Of a stretch of 64,000 nt of DNA, positions 48,387-57,132 are shown one piece after another. A model generated the notes under the pieces. The model saw nothing but the letters and a program-made list of their open reading frames with translations, searched no databases and had not been told where the DNA came from. How positions within the stretch are numbered: the stretch's first letter is position 1; each line of letters starts with the position of its first letter. Both the position numbers and the translations under genes were made by a program. The stretch comes from Bacteroidia bacterium (lineage in GTDB: Bacteria; Bacteroidota; Bacteroidia; Flavobacteriales; Flavobacteriaceae): the NCBI GenBank assembly GCA_030427735.1, contig JAUIBP010000004.1, forward strand, positions 186,001 through 250,000, given 5' to 3'.

Positions 48387-48394
48387 TATCTTTG
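48387..48394 (+). promoter_or_regulatory. Candidate -7 element of the orphan lipoprotein gene
   Basis: TATCTTTG matches TAnnTTTG directly after the pepO terminator, with TTG at 48368-48370 as a possible, slightly close -33 box. It is 31 bp before the next start. Confidence 0.5.
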
Positions 48395-48425
48395 TAATGT
48401 TCAAAGTGTTAATAATTAGTGTGTT

Positions 48426-48920
48426 ATGAGATATTTTTCTGGTTTGGTAAGGATGGATTTTAAAAATATATTGTTTTACGCACTATTTGTTGCTGCGACT
48501 GCTTGTGGAACGCATGCAAGTAAAAGTGAAGACGAACTTGTACAGACACTAAATACATATATGGTAAAGGTTAACGAAAACCATACGCTAGGAGAGACTG
48601 TGGTAGAAGGCGCATTAACTGATAACAAGGGGCAAAACGACATAGGTTCTTTTACCTATTATGTAAACTACAATAAAGACACTAAAGACTTGTGCCATAT
48701 TAAAAATATAGAAAAGACTAATCAAACTCGCGAAGAGCATTATTATTACAAAAACAATACTTTAGTTACTGTGTTGGTAAATGCTTCGGCAAGTAGCGAC
48801 AAAAAAATCTACATAAATAAGGGTCGAATTATTTCATCCTTAAATATTGCCCCAGAAGAGCAAGATTTGCTTTTGGCTAAGGGGGAACGTTTTCTTAAAG
48901 AATACAAACAAACGCATTAA
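48426..48920 (+). CDS. Small predicted lipoprotein of unknown function
   Basis: The 164-residue protein has a hydrophobic N-terminus ending in VAATACG, a plausible lipobox. I do not recognise the family. The mature part is polar with alternating strands (FTYYVNYNKDTKDLCHI, EEHYYYKNNTLVTVLVN). An ATG at 48453 (MDFKNILFY) would give a more typical signal peptide; the start given is the longer option. The gene has its own promoter element and is followed after 106 bp by ileS, so it is probably monocistronic. Confidence 0.6.
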   Translation: MRYFSGLVRMDFKNILFYALFVAATACGTHASKSEDELVQTLNTYMVKVNENHTLGETVVEGALTDNKGQNDIGSFTYYVNYNKDTKDLCHIKNIEKTNQTREEHYYYKNNTLVTVLVNASASSDKKIYINKGRIISSLNIAPEEQDLLLAKGERFLKEYKQTH

Positions 48921-49026
48921 AAAGGTATGATAAATCGGCTGTTTGTAACGGTTATTTTTCAGACTTAACGGCTTCAATTTTAACTAAAATTCCGTAATTT
49001 CGCGTACTTATAAGAAAACAGAACAA

Positions 49027-52000
49027 ATGAGTACGAGATTTCCTGAATATAAAGGGCTTAACCTGCCAAAAATTGCTGAAGAAATTCTAGGTTTTTGGGA
49101 GTCAGAACATATATTTGAAAAAAGTGTATCCACCAGAGAAGGGCACGAACCTTATGTTTTTTTCGAAGGGCCACCATCTGCTAACGGATTGCCTGGAGTT
49201 CACCACGTGTTAGCACGTTCTATAAAAGATATTTTTCCGAGGTATAAAACCATGAAAGGCTTTCAAGTAAAACGTAAAGCTGGTTGGGATACCCACGGAT
49301 TGCCTATAGAGTTGGGCGTAGAAAAAGAATTAGGAATTACTAAAGAAGATATTGGAAAAAGTATTTCGGTAGAAGATTACAACGCCGCTTGCCGAAAAGC
49401 CGTGATGCGCTACACTGATATTTGGAACGACCTGACTCAAAAAATGGGCTATTGGGTAAATATGGACGACCCGTACATTACCTACGAACCAAAATACATG
49501 GAGAGTGTTTGGTGGTTGCTTAAACAGATTTACGATAAAAGTTTATTGTATAAAGGCTATACTATTCAGCCGTATTCGCCAAAAGCAGGAACGGGTTTAA
49601 GTTCGCACGAGCTTAATCAGCCAGGTTGTTACCAAGATGTTACCGATACGACTATCGTAGCACAATTTAAGGCTAAAGAGGAATCTTTGCCAGACTTTTT
49701 ACAGGACGAAGGCGATATCTATTTCTTAGCTTGGACGACCACACCGTGGACCTTGCCAAGTAATACCGCTTTAACAGTTGGGCCTAAAATTGATTATGTT
49801 TTAGTAGAAACTTATAATCAATACACATTCGAACCTATGAATGTGATTTTAGGAAAGCCTTTGTTAGCTAAGCAATTTGCAGGAAAATATTTCGAAGTTG
49901 ATTCGAAACCACCATTATTAGACTATAAACACGGCGATAAAAAAATTCCGTTTTACGTTGTAAAAGAATTTAAAGGAAGCGATTTGGTAGGCATCACTTA
50001 CGAGCAATTATTGCCATACGCACAACCAAACGACAATCCGGAAAATGCCTTTAGAGTTATTGCCGGTGATTTCGTAACTACCGAAGACGGTACCGGTATT
50101 GTACATACCGCGCCAACTTTTGGTGCAGACGATGCCTTGGTAGCAAAACAAGCGACGCCAGAAGTGCCACCAATGTTGGTGAAAGACGAAAATGGTAATT
50201 TGGTACCACTGGTAGATCTTCAAGGGAAATTCCGTCCGGAAATGGGCGAATTGGCTGGTAAATACGTTAAAAACGAATACTATGCCGATGGTGAAGCACC
50301 AGAACGTTCGGTAGATGTGGAGATTGCCATCAAATTAAAAGAAGAAAACAGAGCTTTTAAAGTAGAAAAATACAAGCATAACTATCCGCATTGTTGGCGT
50401 ACCGATAAACCAATTCTATACTACCCGTTAGATTCTTGGTTTATAAAAGTTACCGATATAAAAGAACGTATGTTCCAGCTTAACGAAACCATTAATTGGA
50501 AACCAAAAGCAACAGGAACAGGTCGTTTTGGAAACTGGTTGGCAAACGCGAACGATTGGAATTTATCGCGTTCACGCTATTGGGGAATTCCGTTGCCAAT
50601 TTGGAGAACCGAAGACGGTAAAGAGGCATTATGTATTGGTTCGGTTGCAGAATTGAAAGCCGAAATGGCCAAAGCTGTTGAGGCTGGTGTTCTTGAACAG
50701 GATATCTTTGCCGATTTTGAAGTAGGTAACAATGCTGAAGACAATTACGCTAAAATCGATTTACATAAAAATATCGTCGATCAAATTACCTTAGTATCTC
50801 CTTCAGGAAAACCTATGAAACGCGAAAGCGATTTGATAGATGTTTGGTTCGATTCTGGTTCTATGCCGTATGCACAATGGCATTATCCGTTTGAAAACAA
50901 GGAACTGATAGATGAACACAAATCATTTCCAGCCGATTTTATTGCAGAAGGTGTCGATCAAACCCGAGGTTGGTTCTATACGCTTCATGCTATAGCCACT
51001 ATGGTTTTCGATTCGGTTGCTTATAAAAACGTCGTGTCTAACGGACTGGTTTTAGATAAAAACGGACAAAAAATGTCGAAGCGTTTAGGGAATGCTGTCG
51101 ATCCGTTTGAAACGCTTAAAAATCACGGTGCCGATGCTACCCGTTGGTATATGATAAGTAATGCCAATCCGTGGGATAACTTAAAATTCGATTTAGAGGG
51201 TGTAGAGGAAGTAAAACGTAAATTCTTCGGAACACTTTATAATACCTATTCATTCTTCGCTTTATATACTAATTTAGATGGTTTTAAATACGAAGAAGCC
51301 GATATCGCTTTAGAGGATCGTCCAGAGTTGGATCGTTGGATTTTATCAGAATTACACACCTTAATTCAACGTGTAGACGAATATTACGCCGAGTACGAGC
51401 CAACTAAAGCCGCACGAGCTATTTCAGACTTTACGCAAGATTATTTAAGTAACTGGTATGTGCGTTTAAGCAGAAGACGGTTCTGGAAGGGCGAATACGA
51501 GCAAGATAAAATTTCGGCCTACCAAACACTATATACCTGTATGTTAACCATAGCAAAACTTGGCGCGCCAATAGCACCATTTTTCATGGATAAACTTTAC
51601 CGAGACTTAACACAGGTAACACATACAGAACAGGCAGAAAGTGTACATTTGGCTGAGTTTCCAATTTACAATTCGGCTTTTGTAGATAAGGCTTTGGAGC
51701 GTAAAATGGAAAATGCACAAACCATTTCGTCTTTAGTTTTATCGTTAAGAGCTAAAGAAAAAATTAAAGTGCGTCAGCCATTGCAAAAAATTATGATTCC
51801 TGTAGACTCAGCGCAGCAAAAGGAAGAAATTTTAGCAGTAGCCAATTTAATTAAACACGAAGTAAATATAAAAGACATCGAACTTTTAGAAGATGCTTCA
51901 GATATTTTGGTAAAAAACATTAAACCAAATTTTAAAGTTTTAGGGCCGCGTTTTGGTAAAGATATGAAGTTGATAGCTAGTGAAATAGCTAAGTTCGAAG

Positions 52001-52431
52001 CTGGTGATATCAAAAAAATTGAGCAAAATGGAGCCTTAGATGTTGAAATTAATGGAAAAAGTGTTACATTAGGACTAGAAGATGTCGAAATTATATCGCA
52101 AGATATAGAAGGGTGGCAGGTCGCAAACGAAGGTAATTTAACCGTAGCCTTAGACATTACCATTACCGACAATTTAAGAAAAGAAGGTATTGCTAGAGAA
52201 CTAATTAATAGAATACAAAATTTACGAAAAGACTCTGGTTTTGAAGTGACAGACAAAATTAATGTGAAGCTACAAAAACAGAACGATGTTGTAAATGCTG
52301 TAAACACGAATTTAGAATATATTAAGGCAGAGACCCTAACCGCCGAACTTGAAATTATGGACCTAATAAACAATGGAATCGAGGTTGTTTTCGACGATAT
52401 CGAAACCAGATTGTTTATTGAAAAACACTAA
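49027..52431 (+). CDS. ileS: Isoleucyl-tRNA synthetase
   Basis: The 1134-residue class Ia synthetase charges tRNA-Ile. The KMSKR loop (QKMSKRLGNAVDP), the editing domain (AWTTTPWTLPSNTA) and KRKAGWDTHGLPIE are clear. The position of the HIGH motif reads GVHH (49195-49206), as in other Bacteroidota of the eukaryote-like group, which in other bacteria is associated with mupirocin tolerance. Length is typical of that group (over 1000 residues). A DksA/TraR gene follows 4 bp later and lspA further on, a grouping common in flavobacteria. Confidence 0.97.
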   Translation: MSTRFPEYKGLNLPKIAEEILGFWESEHIFEKSVSTREGHEPYVFFEGPPSANGLPGVHHVLARSIKDIFPRYKTMKGFQVKRKAGWDTHGLPIELGVEKELGITKEDIGKSISVEDYNAACRKAVMRYTDIWNDLTQKMGYWVNMDDPYITYEPKYMESVWWLLKQIYDKSLLYKGYTIQPYSPKAGTGLSSHELNQPGCYQDVTDTTIVAQFKAKEESLPDFLQDEGDIYFLAWTTTPWTLPSNTALTVGPKIDYVLVETYNQYTFEPMNVILGKPLLAKQFAGKYFEVDSKPPLLDYKHGDKKIPFYVVKEFKGSDLVGITYEQLLPYAQPNDNPENAFRVIAGDFVTTEDGTGIVHTAPTFGADDALVAKQATPEVPPMLVKDENGNLVPLVDLQGKFRPEMGELAGKYVKNEYYADGEAPERSVDVEIAIKLKEENRAFKVEKYKHNYPHCWRTDKPILYYPLDSWFIKVTDIKERMFQLNETINWKPKATGTGRFGNWLANANDWNLSRSRYWGIPLPIWRTEDGKEALCIGSVAELKAEMAKAVEAGVLEQDIFADFEVGNNAEDNYAKIDLHKNIVDQITLVSPSGKPMKRESDLIDVWFDSGSMPYAQWHYPFENKELIDEHKSFPADFIAEGVDQTRGWFYTLHAIATMVFDSVAYKNVVSNGLVLDKNGQKMSKRLGNAVDPFETLKNHGADATRWYMISNANPWDNLKFDLEGVEEVKRKFFGTLYNTYSFFALYTNLDGFKYEEADIALEDRPELDRWILSELHTLIQRVDEYYAEYEPTKAARAISDFTQDYLSNWYVRLSRRRFWKGEYEQDKISAYQTLYTCMLTIAKLGAPIAPFFMDKLYRDLTQVTHTEQAESVHLAEFPIYNSAFVDKALERKMENAQTISSLVLSLRAKEKIKVRQPLQKIMIPVDSAQQKEEILAVANLIKHEVNIKDIELLEDASDILVKNIKPNFKVLGPRFGKDMKLIASEIAKFEAGDIKKIEQNGALDVEINGKSVTLGLEDVEIISQDIEGWQVANEGNLTVALDITITDNLRKEGIARELINRIQNLRKDSGFEVTDKINVKLQKQNDVVNAVNTNLEYIKAETLTAELEIMDLINNGIEVVFDDIETRLFIEKH

Positions 52432-52435
52432 CATT

Positions 52436-52816
52436 ATGAGCGTAGATGTAAACGTAAGGTATTCCGATAAGGATTTGGCCGAATTTAAAGAGTTAATTCA
52501 AGACAAAATTGTTAAAGCTAAACACGATTTAGATTTAATTAAAAGTGCTTATATGAACGATCTTAATAATGGAACAGACGATACGTCGCCAACATTTAAA
52601 GCGTTCGAAGAAGGCAGCGAAACCATGAGCAAAGAAGCTAATTCGCAGTTGGCTATTCGTCAGGAAAAATTTATTCGCGATCTTAAAAATGCACTTATTA
52701 GAATTGAAAACAAAACCTACGGTATTTGCCGCGTAACAGGTAAATTAATAAGTAAAGAACGCCTTAAATTAGTGCCTCACGCTACGCTAAGTATAGAAGC
52801 TAAGAATATGCAGTAA
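52436..52816 (+). CDS. DksA/TraR-family protein with a degenerate zinc finger
   Basis: The 126-residue protein has the coiled-coil arms and C-terminal domain of the DksA/TraR family (IRDLKNALIRIENKTYGICRVTGK). Of the four zinc Cys of E. coli DksA only the first is kept; the others are Thr, Ser and Ala (CRVT, ATLS, IEAK). Proteins of this kind act at the RNA polymerase secondary channel, and zinc-free versions are known. I chose the ATG at 52436, 4 bp after ileS; an upstream in-frame ATG would overlap ileS by 59 bp and add residues foreign to the family. Confidence 0.9.
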   Translation: MSVDVNVRYSDKDLAEFKELIQDKIVKAKHDLDLIKSAYMNDLNNGTDDTSPTFKAFEEGSETMSKEANSQLAIRQEKFIRDLKNALIRIENKTYGICRVTGKLISKERLKLVPHATLSIEAKNMQ

Positions 52817-52841
52817 GCACTGCTTTTTAACGTTATAAATA

Positions 52842-52873
52842 AACGCCATGCACCTGTTGTAATGGCGTTTTTT
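52842..52873 (+). terminator. Terminator after the DksA/TraR gene
   Basis: An 8-bp perfect stem (52842-52849 with 52862-52869), a 12-nt loop and a T-run to 52873 form an intrinsic terminator. Its right arm contains an ATG (52862) that should not be taken as the start of the next gene. Confidence 0.75.
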
Positions 52874-52879
52874 GCTTTT

Positions 52880-53500
52880 ATGAGAACAATTTTTGTAGGT
52901 ATATTTTTAATCTTTGGGCAACTTCTTTTTGCACAAAAACGCGTGGATAAAATACTTGATAATCAAGATGTTTCTACTGTCTATATTAATGGTGCCAATT
53001 GTTATAAAATTCATGTAATTGCGCAACCATTACACGATATGAATATTAAAACACATATCGCGGGCGAGCATAATGAAGATATGATGATTGCCACTAAGGT
53101 TAAGCATGATACGTTGTTTGTAGGTGCTAGATTTCAACCGTTATTTGTAGCGGATAACGATAAATTGAGTGCCCATAAGGTAATGTCTATAGAGATGGAA
53201 GTTTTTTTGCCAGAACATTTAGCTGTTTATGTTGTTAGCGATATTGCACAGGTACAGGCTCAAGGGCTTTTTAAAGATGTGATTATAGAACTAAGAGATG
53301 GAAGTTGTGTGTTGTCTAAATTTACAGGTAATGCTAAAGTTAATACTGTAAACGGAGATATAACTGTACAAACTAACTATGCTAAAATTGAAGCGGAAAC
53401 AAAATCTGGAGAACGATTTTTAGAGCCTTTAACACTTGGGGTGAATGAGCTGATTTTAAAGTCTATTAGAGGAGACATAAAAGTGTCTAAAACAGAATAA
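52880..53500 (+). CDS. Secreted adhesin-like protein (DUF4097/GIN-domain type)
   Basis: The 206-residue protein has a signal peptide (MRTIFVGIFLIF...LFAQ) and a mature part of short beta-strand repeats with ELRDGSCVLSKFTGNAKVNTVNGDITVQT, the pattern of DUF4097/GIN beta-helix proteins. No enzyme motif is present; a surface or periplasmic role is inferred. The start at 52880 begins the signal peptide, and the ATG six codons upstream lies in a terminator stem. It sits between the DksA/TraR and lspA genes, which are often close neighbours, so it may be an insertion in that group. Confidence 0.65.
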   Translation: MRTIFVGIFLIFGQLLFAQKRVDKILDNQDVSTVYINGANCYKIHVIAQPLHDMNIKTHIAGEHNEDMMIATKVKHDTLFVGARFQPLFVADNDKLSAHKVMSIEMEVFLPEHLAVYVVSDIAQVQAQGLFKDVIIELRDGSCVLSKFTGNAKVNTVNGDITVQTNYAKIEAETKSGERFLEPLTLGVNELILKSIRGDIKVSKTE

Positions 53501-53506
53501 TATTGC

Positions 53507-53514
53507 TATTTTTG
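53507..53514 (+). promoter_or_regulatory. Candidate -7 element of lspA
   Basis: TATTTTTG matches TAnnTTTG 15 nt before the lspA ATG. The region is T-rich, which lowers the weight of the match. Confidence 0.35.
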
Positions 53515-53529
53515 CTCAAAATCTAAAAC

Positions 53530-54150
53530 ATGTCCTTACAAAAAGCCAGTTTACTTATTTTAGTTGTGTTATTGATAGACCAGATAAGTAAAATATATAT
53601 TAAAACGCATTTTGTTTTAGGTGAAGATATTGTAGTTTTCGATTGGTTCAGAATTTATTTTATCGAAAATGAAGGTATGGCCTGGGGGACAAAAATCAGC
53701 GATTTTACCAGCTTAATTACAGATAGAACAGCTAAAGTTATTTTAACTGTTTTTAGAATTTTTGCCATTTTCGGCATTGGGTATTGGTTGCATTATACCA
53801 TAAAAAACAAAGGACATTTTACTTTAATTTTGGCTATAGCCCTAATTTTTGCTGGTGCTTTAGGCAATATTTTAGATTCGGTATTTTATGGTGTGATATT
53901 TAACGATAGTCATGGCCAGATTGCTAGTTTTTTACCTGCTGAAGGAGGTTACGACGGGTTCTTGCACGGTAAGGTTGTAGACATGTTGTATTTCCCGATT
54001 TGGAAAGGTTATTTACCAGAATGGTTACCTATTTGGGGCGGCAAGTATTTTACCTTTTTCGAGCCCGTTTTTAATGTTGCAGATGTTGCTATTAGTACAG
54101 GGTTTGTGTTGTTGCTGCTATTTAATCAAAAAGCTTTTCCTAAATCTTAA
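53530..54150 (+). CDS. lspA: Lipoprotein signal peptidase II
   Basis: The 206-residue inner-membrane aspartyl peptidase removes signal peptides from prolipoproteins. Catalytic Asp116 (GNILDSVFYG) and Asp185 (FNVADVAIS) and the N-terminal DQISKIYIK and NEGMAWG are present. It is longer than E. coli LspA (164) because of an extra loop between the last membrane segments, usual in Bacteroidota. It converges with the folate cyclo-ligase gene with 17 bp between and no visible terminator. Confidence 0.96.
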   Translation: MSLQKASLLILVVLLIDQISKIYIKTHFVLGEDIVVFDWFRIYFIENEGMAWGTKISDFTSLITDRTAKVILTVFRIFAIFGIGYWLHYTIKNKGHFTLILAIALIFAGALGNILDSVFYGVIFNDSHGQIASFLPAEGGYDGFLHGKVVDMLYFPIWKGYLPEWLPIWGGKYFTFFEPVFNVADVAISTGFVLLLLFNQKAFPKS

Positions 54151-54167
54151 TCGGTCAATTTAAAGTG

Positions 54168-54743
54168 TTATTCTTGCGGGAACGTGTAAATATTCTTAGA
54201 CGTAACACAATAGTTCAAAGGAATATCGCTGTCGTAAACGTCGCTAAACACTGTATCTTCTGCTTCAAAAAACGAAAGGCCAATTTTAATGGTATTAGAT
54301 TTGCATTTCGATAAAAACCTATCGTAAAAGCCTTTTCCATACCCAATCCTGTTACCCTTTAAATCGAAGGCTAATAGTGGTATAAAAACAACATCAATAC
54401 TAGTATCTGGAATGGGAATGCCATCTGTAGGCTCTGGAATGTTATAGCGATTTTTTTTAATGGTAGTGGCATCTGTAAGTAATACATGGTGCATGAGACC
54501 TGTATTGAAATCGCTTTTAGAAATAACGATATTTTTGTCTTTGCCAGATAAAATATTTAAAATGTATTCGGTTTGTATTTCCTTTTGTTCTTCAATAGTT
54601 AGGAAGATATGGTAAAAGGATTTATCCCAAATAGGAAGCTCTAAAAGTTTGTTCGAGATGTCTAGGCTAAGGGCATCGCAGGCTTCCTCAGAAAGACTTT
54701 GTCGTTTCGATTTGTATAGGGCTCTTAATTCAGCTTTGCTCAT
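54168..54743 (-). CDS. 5-formyltetrahydrofolate cyclo-ligase
   Basis: The 191-residue enzyme (MTHFS/YgfA family) converts 5-formyltetrahydrofolate to 5,10-methenyltetrahydrofolate with ATP. Hallmarks are the basic start LRALYKSKRQSL, the central IPLLAFDLKGNRIGYGKGFYDRFL and the end stretch IPLNYCVTSKNIY. It is the last gene of a four-gene operon, 3 bp after an AstE-type hydrolase gene. Its company with a glutamate ligase is notable because natural folates carry glutamate tails. Confidence 0.95.
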   Translation of the reverse strand: MSKAELRALYKSKRQSLSEEACDALSLDISNKLLELPIWDKSFYHIFLTIEEQKEIQTEYILNILSGKDKNIVISKSDFNTGLMHHVLLTDATTIKKNRYNIPEPTDGIPIPDTSIDVVFIPLLAFDLKGNRIGYGKGFYDRFLSKCKSNTIKIGLSFFEAEDTVFSDVYDSDIPLNYCVTSKNIYTFPQE

Positions 54744-54746
54744 GGT

Positions 54747-55721
54747 TTAGCGTTTCAGTTTTCGGGTAATGTGAAATAGCGCATCGCCTTGATATACGAT
54801 AGGCGATTCGTTCACATTAATAATGTATCCGCTGTGTTCGGCTCTAACAAAATCGTTAAACTTACCGTAAGGATCTGTAATGTTTCCTAAAACATCACCC
54901 TTTTTTACTTTGGTAGACATAAGGTCTAATGCAGGTCTAAACATGCCAGAATAGTTAGCGCGCTGCCAGCGACTTTCGCTGATAAAAACACATGCCTTTT
55001 TTGGAGGTGAAGCTTTAAATTTAGCATTCAGCATATTTAAATACGCCAAAACACGTTTGGCACCATTGACTCCGGTGTTGGTAACATTGCTATCTAAATG
55101 AAATGATTTTCCGCCTTCGAACAAGAGCATAGGGATACCGAGTTTAGAACAGGTATATCGAAATGATTTATTTAGATTTTTAGAGTACATAACAAAGGGA
55201 GCGCCAAAGGCTTTTGCTAATTCTTCCAGCTCTAGATTATCCTTAACAATGCGTATTTGCGGGGCATTAAATCTGCCAGCACCACCCGTGTGGAAATCGA
55301 CCACGTAATCTACATATGGTATAACCTCATGAATGAGTTTGTAAGCCACTCGACTTGCTAAAGACCCATTTTCGTTACCTGGAAACACACGATTTAAATC
55401 GCGGCCATCGGGGAATTCTCGGGTAAGGTTTATAAATCCAAAAATATTAATTACAGGTATGCAAATTATAGTGCCGCGTTTGGGTTTGTTAATGCCTTTG
55501 GCTATAATTTGTCTTACAATTTCTACGCCGTTAACTTCGTCGCCATGTATGCCAGCAGTAAATAAAACGGTCGGGCCAGGACGTCTGGAGCGCTCTATAA
55601 AAATAGGCACATCTACGCTGGACGAGGTATGTAAATTGGCGACATCAAAACTAATTTCTACGCTTTCGCCTAAGCGAATGGGTTTGCCTAGAATGTATAA
55701 GATGTCTTTTTGTGTAGCCAT
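54747..55721 (-). CDS. AstE/ASPA-family zinc hydrolase
   Basis: The 324-residue protein has the M14-like fold of succinylglutamate desuccinylase/aspartoacylase. The zinc ligands are His59 and Glu62 in GIHGDEVNG and His144 in DFHTGG. A C-terminal beta domain follows (GDVLGNITDPYGKFNDFVRAEHSGYI). Its gene starts directly after the rimK-type stop with no gap, and no arginine succinyltransferase genes are near. A role in removing glutamate or similar residues added by the ligase is therefore more likely than arginine breakdown; that is context inference. Confidence 0.88.
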   Translation of the reverse strand: MATQKDILYILGKPIRLGESVEISFDVANLHTSSSVDVPIFIERSRRPGPTVLFTAGIHGDEVNGVEIVRQIIAKGINKPKRGTIICIPVINIFGFINLTREFPDGRDLNRVFPGNENGSLASRVAYKLIHEVIPYVDYVVDFHTGGAGRFNAPQIRIVKDNLELEELAKAFGAPFVMYSKNLNKSFRYTCSKLGIPMLLFEGGKSFHLDSNVTNTGVNGAKRVLAYLNMLNAKFKASPPKKACVFISESRWQRANYSGMFRPALDLMSTKVKKGDVLGNITDPYGKFNDFVRAEHSGYIINVNESPIVYQGDALFHITRKLKR

Positions 55722-56600
55722 TTATTTTTTAGCGTTTCGTTCTATAAAGGTGATGATGCTTTTGGCAATATTTTTTCCAGTGGCACCTTCTATACCTTCT
55801 AATCCAGGAGTAGAGTTTACCTCTAAAAGTAGCGGGCCTCTTGCAGATTGTAGCATGTCTACACCGCAAACAGGGAGTTTTAAAGCTTTGGCTGCATTAA
55901 TGGCTAATCGTAGTTCGGCTTCGCTTAATTTTATAATGTTGGCAGAGCCGCCACGGTGTAAATTCGATCTGAATTCGCCATCTTTTCCTTGGCGTTTCAT
56001 AGCGCCGACTACTTGTCCGTCTACTATTAAAGCTCTAAGGTCTGCACCATTGGCTTCTTTTATAAATTCTTGAACAATTACTCGAGCCTGTAAACCGTTG
56101 AAAGCTTCTAAAACCGACTCTGCTGCATTTTTAGTTTCGGCCAAAACAACACCCAAACCTTGTGTTCCTTCTAATAATTTTATTATTACGGGAGTGCCGC
56201 CTACATGGTTTATAACTTCTTCTACATCTCTAGAGTAATTGGTGAATACCGTTTTAGGCATGCCAATACCAGCTTTGCTAAGACGTTGTAGCGATCGGAG
56301 TTTATCTCTGGAGCGTTGTATGGCATCAGATGTTACTATGGTAAATACGTTCATCATCTCAAACTGTCTTACCACTGCGCAGCCGTAAAAGGTTACCGAG
56401 GCGCCGATGCGTGGAATTATGGCATCTACATAATCTAAATATCTATTTTTATAGAATATGGTAGGTTTTTCTTTTTCTATAATAATGTCGCATTTTAGCG
56501 GATCGATAACTTCAATTTTATGACCACGCTTTTCGCCCTCTACAACTAGGCGGTCTGTAGAGTATAGCTCTGCATTTCTAGATAAAATTACAATATTCAT
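55722..56600 (-). CDS. rimK: RimK-type alpha-L-glutamate ligase
   Basis: The 292-residue ATP-grasp enzyme has the RimK pattern ([64 protein letters not shown]). In E. coli RimK adds glutamates to the C-terminus of ribosomal protein S6; relatives glutamylate coenzymes F420 and methanopterin. The gene overlaps the retropepsin gene by 4 bp and is followed by an AstE-type hydrolase. Substrate cannot be told from sequence. Confidence 0.92.
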   Translation of the reverse strand: MNIVILSRNAELYSTDRLVVEGEKRGHKIEVIDPLKCDIIIEKEKPTIFYKNRYLDYVDAIIPRIGASVTFYGCAVVRQFEMMNVFTIVTSDAIQRSRDKLRSLQRLSKAGIGMPKTVFTNYSRDVEEVINHVGGTPVIIKLLEGTQGLGVVLAETKNAAESVLEAFNGLQARVIVQEFIKEANGADLRALIVDGQVVGAMKRQGKDGEFRSNLHRGGSANIIKLSEAELRLAINAAKALKLPVCGVDMLQSARGPLLLEVNSTPGLEGIEGATGKNIAKSIITFIERNAKK

Positions 56601-57022
56601 AGGGGTTTTAAATTATGAGATAAGTTTTGAAGATCCACATCAACTAAAAATTTTCGTTTTAAGAACTGTCTGCCTATTAAAACAGGAAATCGCATGTCGT
56701 CCCGGGTGCTTAAAGTTAAATTAATCTTGTAGGTTTTACCAAAAATTATCACTTCGGATTTTATTTTGTATCGATTTTCTTTAATGCCATTACTGCTTTT
56801 TACATTGGTAAAGGTGTATTCTTCAAAAATAACATCCTTACTGCTAAAGTTAGGATGCCCTTTGCTATAAAACGTGCAGCGTAGCGTATTGTTTTCTTCT
56901 ATAATTTTAGAGCAATGTATGGCAGAGGTATAGGCGCCTGTATCCATTTTAACATCGATATTAAAAAGATTCAATTTTGGAAAATCAAATTTGTCTACAC
57001 GGCCCAATGTACGTTTATCCAT
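56597..57022 (-). CDS. Retropepsin-like aspartic protease (RimB/DUF785 type)
   Basis: The 141-residue protein has the single retropepsin motif Asp27-Thr28-Gly29 in [13 protein letters not shown] and the C-terminal [14 protein letters not shown], the pattern of the DUF785 family that is often labelled ATP-dependent zinc protease. A homodimer would form the active site as in retroviral proteases. Family members sit next to RimK-type ligases in many bacteria; in Pseudomonas RimB acts with RimK in modifying S6. It is the first gene of the operon and overlaps rimK by 4 bp. Confidence 0.88.
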   Translation of the reverse strand: MDKRTLGRVDKFDFPKLNLFNIDVKMDTGAYTSAIHCSKIIEENNTLRCTFYSKGHPNFSSKDVIFEEYTFTNVKSSNGIKENRYKIKSEVIIFGKTYKINLTLSTRDDMRFPVLIGRQFLKRKFLVDVDLQNLSHNLKPL

Positions 57023-57120
57023 ATGCAGTTATAAAAGCGCGAAAGTATTTAAAGTTATTTCAAATGTACATAAATTAATGCTAAAGTTTTGAACAGGAAT
57101 AGGATTTGATTTTGTTGTAG

Positions 57121-57128
57121 TATCTTTG
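57121..57128 (+). promoter_or_regulatory. Candidate -7 element directly before uvrC
   Basis: TATCTTTG is a full TAnnTTTG match that ends 4 nt before the uvrC ATG, the same spacing as for panD. A transcript from it would be nearly leaderless. Confidence 0.5.
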
Positions 57129-57132
57129 AGCT

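Noticed and set aside
51774-52373. 199-codon minus-strand frame opposite ileS
   Set aside because: Composition is a low-complexity Ser/Phe/Ile mirror of the ileS coding strand; no domain and no upstream signals.
52373-52435. Upstream start for the DksA/TraR gene
   Set aside because: It would overlap ileS by 59 bp and adds 21 residues unlike the family; the ATG at 52436 gives the normal N-terminus.
52862-52879. Upstream ATG for the adhesin-like gene
   Set aside because: It is part of the right arm of the terminator after the DksA/TraR gene.
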